In this document: piece by piece, positions 57,905-64,000 of the stretch | Layout of the letters: the number at the start of each line of letters is the position of its first letter | Numbering within the stretch: the stretch's first letter is position 1 | DNA from: Sphingomonas astaxanthinifaciens DSM 22298 | GTDB lineage: Bacteria > Pseudomonadota > Alphaproteobacteria > Sphingomonadales > Sphingomonadaceae | DNA: 64,000 nt | Reading direction: 5' to 3' | NCBI RefSeq assembly: GCF_000711715.1 | Contig: NZ_JONN01000001.1 | Location: 1,240,001 to 1,304,000 of the forward strand | The notes under the pieces: generated by a model | The model's database searches: none | What the model was told of the DNA's origin: nothing | Seen by the model: only the letters and a program-made list of their open reading frames with translations | Made by a program: the position numbers and the translations under genes

Positions 57905-59164
57905 ATGAATGCCGTGCCCCCGCCCCTGACGCCCGAGCGGCCGCTGCTGCTCGCCGACCTGACGCAGAGCTGGTCGGCGGTGGGTGGCGGCGTCGGCACC
58001 TATCTGCGCGCCAAGCGCGCGCACATCCTCGCCAACACGCCCCATACCCACCTGATGATCCTCCCCGGACCGCACGACGCGATCGAGGAGAGCGCCGGCG
58101 GCCGCGCGATCACCGTCTGGCTGAAGAGCCCGAGCGTGCCCTTCAGCCCCAATTACCGGCTGCTGCTCCGCAATGGCGCGGTCCGCCGTGCGCTCGCCAG
58201 CTTCCGTCCCGACCTGATCGAGTGCCAGGACGCATACAACCTGCCGTGGGCGGCGATCCGCCACCGCAAGGACTTCCCCGAGACCGCGCTCGTCGCCGCC
58301 TACATGACCGACTTTCCGACGGTCTATGTGGCCCGTCCCTTCGCCAAGGTGATGCCCAAGGCGATGGCCGATGCCGCCGGCCGGCTTTGCTACGATTATT
58401 GCGGGCGCCTCTATCGCCAGTTCGACCAGGTCTATGCCCTGTCGGAAAATGGCGGCGGCAAGCTGCTTCGCTCGCTCGGTGTCGAGGATGTCCGCCTGCT
58501 CCCGCTCGGCGTCGACCTCAGCGATTTCGGTCCCGAGCGCCGCGATCCCGAATTGCGCCGTTCGCTCGGCCTTACCGACGACCAGCCGCTGCTGATCTAC
58601 GTCGGTCGTCTCGACATCGAGAAGCGTCCCGACATCGTGGTCGAGTCCTTCCGCGCGCTCCCCGATGCCCTCGGCGCGAAGATCGCCATCCTCGGCCAGG
58701 GCCCGCAGAAGGAACAGTTCGAAGCGCTCGGCGACCCGCGAATCATCACCCCTGGTTTCGTGACCGACCGCGACGAGCTCGCCCGCTGGCTGGCGAGCGC
58801 CGACCTCTATGTCTCGGCCATGCCCAACGAGACGTTCGGCGTGTCGGTGATCGAGGCGCAGGCGTCGGGCCTCCCCGTGGTCGGGGTCGACGGCGGCGCC
58901 ATGCCCGAACGCGTCCTTCCCGGCATGGGCCTTCTCGGTCCCGTCGGCGACAGCGCGGCCATGACCGCCAACATCCTCGAGGTTCTCGGGCAGGACCATC
59001 GCGCGATGGGCGAGAAAGGCCGCGCCCATGTCGCCGGCGAATATAGCTGGGGGCACAGCATGGAGCAGCTGTTCGGCACCATCGTCCCCGCCGCCCTCGC
59101 CAAGCGCCGCGCAGCGCTCGGCCGTTCCTCCGTCGTCCCCACCGGTTCGCTGGTCGAAGCCTGA
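57905..59164 (+). CDS. Glycosyltransferase family 4-like
   Basis: The 419-aa protein is a GT-B fold transferase. The N-terminal domain shows SWSAVGGGVGTYLRAKRAH, the acceptor side, and DLIECQDAYNLPWAA. The C-terminal nucleotide-sugar domain shows LLIYVGRLDIEKRPDIV, IITPGFV, DLYVSAMPNETFGVSVIEAQASGLPVVGVDGGAMPE in parts, with the E-x7-E motif. Donor and acceptor sugars are unknown. An ATG at 57905 is chosen; a TTG four codons upstream is possible. The 270 bp upstream are AT-richer than the surroundings and probably hold its promoter. Confidence 0.92.
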   Translation: MNAVPPPLTPERPLLLADLTQSWSAVGGGVGTYLRAKRAHILANTPHTHLMILPGPHDAIEESAGGRAITVWLKSPSVPFSPNYRLLLRNGAVRRALASFRPDLIECQDAYNLPWAAIRHRKDFPETALVAAYMTDFPTVYVARPFAKVMPKAMADAAGRLCYDYCGRLYRQFDQVYALSENGGGKLLRSLGVEDVRLLPLGVDLSDFGPERRDPELRRSLGLTDDQPLLIYVGRLDIEKRPDIVVESFRALPDALGAKIAILGQGPQKEQFEALGDPRIITPGFVTDRDELARWLASADLYVSAMPNETFGVSVIEAQASGLPVVGVDGGAMPERVLPGMGLLGPVGDSAAMTANILEVLGQDHRAMGEKGRAHVAGEYSWGHSMEQLFGTIVPAALAKRRAALGRSSVVPTGSLVEA

Positions 59165-59238
59165 ACGCCCGTTCATCCGCGGTTTAACCGGGCGGCGGCA
59201 GTCCTCGTTTCAGGGACGCAACCATCAGGGGAATTGCC

Positions 59239-59715
59239 GTGCTCAATCTGCTCATGCTCGCCGCCGCCGTGCAGGCCGCGCCGCCGGCACCGCCGGCCGC
59301 GACCGGCCAGAAAGTCGTCAGCGAAGTCGTGGTCATCCGCAAGGATGACAAGGACGCGCCCAAGGAGAAGATGCGGGTCGAGGAGCGCAAGGTCGTCATC
59401 ATCCAGGGCGGCAAGGATGGCGCCGACGCAGCCACCCATGCCGAGCACATGGCGCACATGCACGGCGACCACGCGATGATCGTCGCCAAATGCAACGATG
59501 GGACCCAGGTCTCGTCCGACGCCACCGGCGAGAAGGACGGCAAGAAGACCGAGACCCGGATCATGGTCTGCGCCAAGGGCGAGAACCGCCTCGCCGCGCT
59601 GGAGCAGGCGCAGAAGAGAATCTCGGAAAACAAGGACATTCCCGACAATGTCCGTTCCAACGTCCTCGCGCAGCTCAGCGCCGAGATCGCGAGGCTCAAG
59701 GCCGACAAGAAATAA
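59239..59715 (+). CDS. Exported hypothetical protein
   Basis: I do not recognise this 158-aa protein. GTG start with AGGGGAA upstream; signal peptide to about residue 17 (LNLLMLAAAVQAAPPAP). The mature part begins with a beta-rich segment KVVSEVVVIRKDD and RKVVIIQGG, has a His/Met-rich stretch HAEHMAHMHGDHAMI that could bind metal, a Cys pair (AKCNDG, MVCAKG), and a C-terminal helix. The neighbours are a glycosyltransferase and an MBL hydrolase. Confidence 0.72.
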   Translation: MLNLLMLAAAVQAAPPAPPAATGQKVVSEVVVIRKDDKDAPKEKMRVEERKVVIIQGGKDGADAATHAEHMAHMHGDHAMIVAKCNDGTQVSSDATGEKDGKKTETRIMVCAKGENRLAALEQAQKRISENKDIPDNVRSNVLAQLSAEIARLKADKK

Positions 59716-59769
59716 CAGGGAGGGGCAGAGGAGTTGCCGTCAGGGCACTCCTCTGCTTTTCCTCGGCCG

Positions 59770-60603
59770 GTGACCCACGAGCCCGGCCGCCTCTACCCCC
59801 TCGCCGACGATCTCGCCCGGCTGCTCGCGCCCAACCCCTCGCCCTACACCGGGGAGGGGACGTGGGTGCACCTGATCGGAACCGACCGGCTCGCTGTCCT
59901 CGATCCCGGCCCCGCCGACCCCGACCATATTGCGGCGATCCTTGCCGCCATCGCCGGCCGACCGGTCGACGCCATCCTCGTCACCCACACCCACCGCGAC
60001 CACAGTCCTGGCGCCGCTCCCTTGCGCGCGGCGACCGGCGCGCCCCTCTGGGGCTGCGCGCCGCTGGTCATTCCCGGCAGCCAGGAAGCGGGCTTCGACG
60101 CCGATTACGCCCCCGACCGGGTGCTGACCGATGGTGAGCGGGTCGCGCTTGGCGGAACGACTATCGAGGCGGTCCACACCCCCGGCCACACCTCCAACCA
60201 CCTTTGCTTCGCGGCCGGCGAGCGCCTGTTTAGCGGCGACCATGTGATGGGCTGGTCGACTACCGTCGTGATCCCGCCCGACGGCCACATGGGCGACTAT
60301 ATGAAGAGCCTCGCCAAGCTCCAGGCGCGCCCCGAGACCATCTACCACCCGGCGCATGGCGAGCCGGTCGCGGACCCCCAGCGGCTTCTGCGCGGGCTTC
60401 TCACCCACCGGGTCCAGCGCGAGCGCCAGCTCCTCCGCCTGGTGGAGGAGCAAGCCGGTGACGTCGCTGCGCTGACCGCGCGCGCCTATCCCGCGCTCGA
60501 CCCCCGGCTGGTCCGCGCCGCCGAAGCAACTGCGCTCGCCCATCTCATCACGCTCGAGGAGCGCGGGGCCTTGTCCCGCGTTGGCGATACGTGGAAGGTC
60601 TAA
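59770..60603 (+). CDS. MBL-fold metallo-hydrolase, LACTB2-like
   Basis: The 277-aa protein has the metallo-beta-lactamase motif HTHRDHSPGAAPL, then HTPGHTSNHLCF, SGDHVMGWSTTVVIPPDGHMGDYMKSL in parts and HPAHGEP, followed by a winged-helix-like C-terminal domain. This layout is that of LACTB2-type hydrolases, some of which act on RNA or thioesters. The GTG at 59770 gives a sensible start. The stop lies 13 bp inside the next gene. Confidence 0.9.
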   Translation: MTHEPGRLYPLADDLARLLAPNPSPYTGEGTWVHLIGTDRLAVLDPGPADPDHIAAILAAIAGRPVDAILVTHTHRDHSPGAAPLRAATGAPLWGCAPLVIPGSQEAGFDADYAPDRVLTDGERVALGGTTIEAVHTPGHTSNHLCFAAGERLFSGDHVMGWSTTVVIPPDGHMGDYMKSLAKLQARPETIYHPAHGEPVADPQRLLRGLLTHRVQRERQLLRLVEEQAGDVAALTARAYPALDPRLVRAAEATALAHLITLEERGALSRVGDTWKV

Positions 60604-61298
60604 AACGCTACTGGCCCCTGCTGCTCCTCGCCGCGCTGCTGCTCGGCGGGATTGGTTGGTGGGTCAACCGCCAAGCCGAAAAGGCGCAGGTCGAGGAGGA
60701 GCTCGCGCAGGCGCAGGGCATCGTCCGGGTGCTGTCGGCGACCTTTGCCAACAAGGCCGCGCTCAAGGTCGGTGAGGTCAATGGCACGCTCGACGTGACC
60801 AGCGTCGACCCCGGCGCCATTCCCGCACTCCGCTCGGCGCAGAAGGCGACCATCCCTTACAGCGTCGGCTACACGCTTGATCTCTCGGCCCTCGGCGCCG
60901 ACGACTATCGCTGGGACCCGGCCAGCCGCACCCTGGTCATCCGCGTGCCTCTGGTCACCGCCGAGCCGCCCAACATCGATGAGGCGAAACGCTCCGTGCA
61001 CGGCACCAGCGGGATCTTCGTCACCCGCGGCGCCTCGACCAACCTCGCCCGCCGTGCCTCGCAGCTCGCCACCGCCGAAGCAGGCCGGATCGCCGCCGAG
61101 CCCAAGAATCTCGCCAAGGCCCAGGCCAATGCCGAGACGGTCGTCGCCGACCTCGCCAAGGCCCCGCTCGACGCCGCCGGACTTGGCCCCGTCACCGTTC
61201 GCGTCGTCACCCCCGCCTCGGGCGTTCGCGACGGTGAGCGCTGGGACGTCAGCCGTTCGATCGAACAGGTGCTCGCCGAGCGTCGCCAGGCCCGCTGA
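60591..61298 (+). CDS. DUF4230 domain protein
   Basis: The 235-aa protein has an N-terminal membrane anchor (YWPLLLLAALLLGGIGWWV) and a periplasmic DUF4230 domain with TIPYSVGYTLDLSALGADDYRWD in parts and TLVIRVPLVTAEPPNID, ending in a helical segment. The family is widespread and of unknown function. The GTG start overlaps the MBL gene by 13 bp, so the two are coupled. Confidence 0.85.
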   Translation: MEGLKRYWPLLLLAALLLGGIGWWVNRQAEKAQVEEELAQAQGIVRVLSATFANKAALKVGEVNGTLDVTSVDPGAIPALRSAQKATIPYSVGYTLDLSALGADDYRWDPASRTLVIRVPLVTAEPPNIDEAKRSVHGTSGIFVTRGASTNLARRASQLATAEAGRIAAEPKNLAKAQANAETVVADLAKAPLDAAGLGPVTVRVVTPASGVRDGERWDVSRSIEQVLAERRQAR

Positions 61299-61364
61299 CA
61301 ATTTGGTGGATTTGCGCTAAGGACTCGCGCGCGGCCGCAGGGGAGCGGCGTCAGGGGATTTTGC

Positions 61365-62099
61365 ATGGCAAGCAATGCGTATTCCGCCGCACCCGCGCGC
61401 GGGTTCATGGCCGATCAGGCGTTCTTCACCCGTTTCGCGGTGGCGCTGACGGCCTTCATCCTGTTCGGCTTCATCCAGTTCGAGCTGCGCGGCTTCGTCA
61501 ACATCATGACCGTGCCCTGGTTCCTGCACGTCCACGGGGCGCTGATGGTGACCTGGCTCGCCATGTACGTCCTCCAGTCGAGCCTCATTTCGGCCGGGCA
61601 GGTCGCGGTTCACCGCAAGACCGGCTGGCTCGCTTTGCTTCTTGCGGTCGGGGTAGTCGGCTTCGGCAGCTTCACCGGCATTAGCGCGATCCGCGTCGGC
61701 ATGGTGCCGCCCTTCTTCACCAATCCCTTCTTCCTCGCCCTGAACCAGGTCGGCATGATCGCCTTTGCCGGCGTGGTCGCCCTCGCGATCGTCAAGCGCC
61801 GGCAGGTCGAATGGCACCGCCGCCTGATGGTCGGCACCGGCATCATCGTGATGGAGCCCGCGCTCGGCCGTCTGCTGCCGATGCCGCTGATGGGCCAGAC
61901 CGCCGGCGAGCTTACGGCTGCGCTCATCCAGCTGCTCATGGTCGGGATCCTCGCCCGCCACGATCGCAAGGTCCTTGGCCGGGTCCACCCAGCCACGCTG
62001 ACCCTCGCGCTCGTGCTGGTGGTCAGCCACCTCGCCATCGAGCTTCTCGCGCGGACCCCGGCCTTCCAGGCGCTCGCCGCAAGCATTGCGGCGGGCTGA
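61365..62099 (+). CDS. Polytopic membrane protein of unknown function
   Basis: I do not recognise a named family. The 244-aa protein has about seven hydrophobic spans, including FAVALTAFILFGFIQFELRG, WFLHVHGALMVTWLAMYVLQ, and LVVSHLAIELLA. Conserved-looking His occur at LHVHGA, VAVHRKTGWLA and VEWHRRLMVG, the kind of pattern found in small membrane proteins of the DUF2306/haem-binding type. It precedes nadA by 21 bp and may share its transcript. Confidence 0.78.
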   Translation: MASNAYSAAPARGFMADQAFFTRFAVALTAFILFGFIQFELRGFVNIMTVPWFLHVHGALMVTWLAMYVLQSSLISAGQVAVHRKTGWLALLLAVGVVGFGSFTGISAIRVGMVPPFFTNPFFLALNQVGMIAFAGVVALAIVKRRQVEWHRRLMVGTGIIVMEPALGRLLPMPLMGQTAGELTAALIQLLMVGILARHDRKVLGRVHPATLTLALVLVVSHLAIELLARTPAFQALAASIAAG

Positions 62100-62120
62100 G
62101 GCCCCGCCTATCTCGGGGGC

Positions 62121-63131
62121 ATGTCCGCACCCCATGCAAGCCTCAAGGGCGTCGACCTGCTCGGCGAGATCCAGCGCCTCAAGAAGGAGCGGAACGCCGT
62201 CATCCTCGCCCATTACTACCAGAAGCCCGAGCTTCAGGACCTGGCGGACTTCGTCGGCGACAGTCTCGACCTCAGCCGCAAGGCGGCGGCGACCGACGCC
62301 GACGTCATCGCCTTCTGCGGTGTCCGCTTCATGGCCGAGACCGCCAAGATCCTGTCACCGCAGAAGACCGTCATCCTGCCCGACATGGACGCCGGCTGCA
62401 GCCTCGAGGACAGCTGCCCGCCCGATCAGTTCGCGGCCTTCCGCGCGGCCCACCCGGACCATATCGCGCTGACCTACATCAACTGCTCGGCCGCCGTGAA
62501 GGCGCAGAGCGACATCATCGTCACCTCGTCCAGCGCGGACATCATCCTCAGCCAGATCCCCAGGGAGCAGAAGATCATCTTCGGCCCCGACCGCCACCTC
62601 GGCGGCTATCTGGCGCGCAAGACCGGGCGGGAGATGCTGCTGTGGCCGGGCATCTGCATCGTCCATCAGGCGTTCAGCGAGACCGAACTCCTCAAACTAA
62701 AGGCGCAATATCCCGGCGCTCCGGTCGCCGCGCACCCCGAGTGCCCGCCGCACATCATCGACCATGCCGACCATGTCGGTTCGACCCGCTCGATCCTCGA
62801 TTTCGCCACCGCCAGCCCGGCCGAGGTCATTCTCGTCGCGACCGAGCCGCACATCATCCATCAGATGGAGAAAGCCGCACCCGACAAGACCTTCATCGGG
62901 GTCCCCGGGGGCGACGGCAACTGCAACTGCAACATGTGCCCGTACATGGCGCTGAACACGCTCGAGAAGCTGTACGTCGCCCTGCGCGACCTCGAACCCC
63001 GGATCGAGCTCGACGCCGACCTCATGGACCGCGCCCGCGTGCCGCTCGAGCGGATGCTCGAGATGGCCGGCCGCACCGTTGGCCAAGGCGATGTCGGCAA
63101 GCCGGTGATCGCCACCCCGTCGGGCGACTGA
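62121..63131 (+). CDS. nadA: Quinolinate synthase
   Basis: NadA condenses iminoaspartate with dihydroxyacetone phosphate to quinolinate in de novo NAD synthesis and needs a [4Fe-4S] cluster. The 336-aa protein has ILAHYYQKPELQDLADFVGDSLDLSR in parts, CGVRFMAETAKIL, YINCSAAVKAQSDIIVTSSSA in parts, FGPDRHLGGYLA, HPECPP and the CNCNMCPYM segment. The likely cluster ligands are Cys122, Cys208 and one of Cys268/270/273. ATG at 62121. nadB and nadC are not in the window. It is convergent with the TPR gene, with 4 bp between. Confidence 0.96.
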   Translation: MSAPHASLKGVDLLGEIQRLKKERNAVILAHYYQKPELQDLADFVGDSLDLSRKAAATDADVIAFCGVRFMAETAKILSPQKTVILPDMDAGCSLEDSCPPDQFAAFRAAHPDHIALTYINCSAAVKAQSDIIVTSSSADIILSQIPREQKIIFGPDRHLGGYLARKTGREMLLWPGICIVHQAFSETELLKLKAQYPGAPVAAHPECPPHIIDHADHVGSTRSILDFATASPAEVILVATEPHIIHQMEKAAPDKTFIGVPGGDGNCNCNMCPYMALNTLEKLYVALRDLEPRIELDADLMDRARVPLERMLEMAGRTVGQGDVGKPVIATPSGD

Positions 63132-63135
63132 CGCC

Positions 63136-64000
63136 TCACGCAGGGAAATTCATTCGCGCCACCAGCGCGGCGAAGCGGGCACTTCCGCGAAGGGGATCGA
63201 GGAACGGGTCGACCTTGAGCGCCAGGAGATCGGAATCGCGCACCTCGAAGGCGCGTTCGAGCGACTCCATCGCGCCGTCGACCTCGCCCAATTGGGCCTC
63301 GATCCGCGCTCTGACGGAATGAAGATTGGTACTCGCCGCGCTGAAGAAGCCGCGGACCTTCCCGGCACTGCGCTCCAGCTGCGCGAGACGCGCGAGGGCA
63401 TCGTCGCGCCGACCGGCCCGCGCCGCGATCAATGCCTGCCCCTCGACATTGTCGCCATAGGCCGCCGCCGCCTCTTCGGTCCTGCCGAGCATCAGCAGCG
63501 AGCGCCCGACAACTTCCGGAAAGCGGAACAGTTCGGGCGACCGGGCCTGCAGGCGCCGCGAATAGCTCACCGCCTCGGCGAACCGCCGGGCATTGGCCAG
63601 CGCCACCACATGCGCATAGTGCGACGCCCAGTTGAGCGGATCGAGAGCCTTGGCCTCGTCGACATAGCGCAACGCCTCGGCATGATTGGCATTGGCGGTC
63701 AGGGCGAAGCCGAAGTTGCGGATGACGTCGGGATCGCCGCTCGCCAGCGACACCGCGATGCGATGCTCGCGCAGGCTTTCCGCGACCTGGAGGGTGAGCG
63801 AATAAGCGAAGGCCAGCGCCGAGCGGGCGATCGGCAGCTTCGGCGCCAGCGCGAGCGCTTTCCGGGCATGGCCCTCCGCTTCCGCCCGTCCCTGCATCAG
63901 CGCCGCGGGCGACGGCGCGGACTGGCTGGCGAGGTTGTTGGCGACGAACGACTTGATCGCATAGGCCCGCGCATAATCGGGATCGAGCGCGATCGCCTGG
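63136..64000 (-). CDS. TPR-repeat protein (5' end beyond window)
   Basis: The coding frame is open through the right edge of the window, so the N-terminus is missing; an internal ATG at 63897 is not the start. The visible 287 residues are tetratricopeptide-type helix pairs, for example AIALDPDYARAYAIKSFVA, HARKALALAPKLPIARSALAF and RYVDEAKALDPLNWASHYAHVV. The C-terminal part ends DPFLDPLRGSARFAALVARM, as in TPR tails of adenylate-cyclase-like or winged-helix regulators in sphingomonads. The function depends on the missing N-terminal domain. Confidence 0.85.
   Translation of the reverse strand, partial: QAIALDPDYARAYAIKSFVANNLASQSAPSPAALMQGRAEAEGHARKALALAPKLPIARSALAFAYSLTLQVAESLREHRIAVSLASGDPDVIRNFGFALTANANHAEALRYVDEAKALDPLNWASHYAHVVALANARRFAEAVSYSRRLQARSPELFRFPEVVGRSLLMLGRTEEAAAAYGDNVEGQALIAARAGRRDDALARLAQLERSAGKVRGFFSAASTNLHSVRARIEAQLGEVDGAMESLERAFEVRDSDLLALKVDPFLDPLRGSARFAALVARMNFPA

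Noticed and set aside
57717..57908. A 63-codon plus-strand frame before the glycosyltransferase
   Set aside because: It begins in the tail of a terminator hairpin, lacks a Shine-Dalgarno, and overlaps the probable promoter and start of the next gene.

Overview
The window is about 64 kb of GC-rich chromosome that looks like a sphingomonad (order Sphingomonadales, Alphaproteobacteria). I infer this from the tRNA-Trp/secE/nusG linkage, an NDUFA12-type complex I subunit, a FYDLN-acid (TIGR02300) protein, the DUF1476 ATP-synthase zeta inhibitor, UrcA, paired Flp pilins, a twin cold-shock-domain protein and many GTG starts. Nearly all of it reads as dense core chromosome. I see no insertion sequence, integrase, prophage or CRISPR array.

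Layout. 0-2 kb: two Flp pilins, tRNA-Ala(GGC) and two small minus-strand genes. 2-8 kb: cmk, a ThDP enzyme, thiS-thiG, aroQ and accB-accC. 8-11.4 kb: aat, then a minus-strand run (recX, twin cold-shock protein, DUF192, NDUFA12, DUF2155) whose last gene overlaps aat antisense. 11.5-15.2 kb: fatty acyl-AMP ligase, a sterol-desaturase-family hydroxylase, tRNA-Trp, secE and nusG. 15.3-22 kb: an envelope-stress block. It holds a secreted low-complexity protein, a subtilase divergent from an ECF sigma/anti-sigma pair, an unlisted 57-aa gene, and a minus-strand string fasciclin - sigma - RskA - MsrB - MsrA. 22-24 kb: a large polytopic membrane protein and a repeat-bearing spacer. 24-25 kb: rplK-rplA. 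25-31.6 kb: an FAD enzyme between two small acidic proteins, UrcA, then aroF-trpE-trpG behind a Trp-codon-rich leader peptide and an intrinsic terminator, and a GNAT acetyltransferase. 31.8-43.4 kb: rplJ-rplL, a second polytopic membrane protein, rpoB-rpoC. 43.5-64 kb: an unknown 425-aa protein, two entericidin-like lipoproteins, tRNA-Leu(TAA), a degenerate GGDEF/EAL protein, an LplT-like transporter divergent from pgsA, SCP2, a membrane LytTR regulator divergent from DUF2306, a 3-oxoacid CoA-transferase, an S41-like peptidase, a GST, a quinone oxidoreductase, the DUF1476-BolA-Grx4 trio, a glycosyltransferase, an MBL hydrolase, DUF4230, nadA and a TPR protein cut by the window end.

The main points of interest are regulatory. 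(1) A 25-codon leader with three Trp codons and a strong terminator sits in front of aroF-trpE-trpG, so tryptophan probably attenuates both entry to the shikimate pathway and its first dedicated step. (2) A sigma/RskA pair lies next to a fasciclin gene and MsrA/MsrB, recalling the mycobacterial SigK-RskA-MPT70/83 system. (3) A subtilase faces an ECF/anti-sigma pair across 75 bp containing a perfect 10-bp inverted repeat. (4) The usually compact secE-nusG-rplKAJL-rpoBC cluster is split into four blocks in the same order and orientation, with unrelated genes between them. I found no defence system or other wholly new system that I can defend. The items above and several small unlisted genes are what deserve checking.
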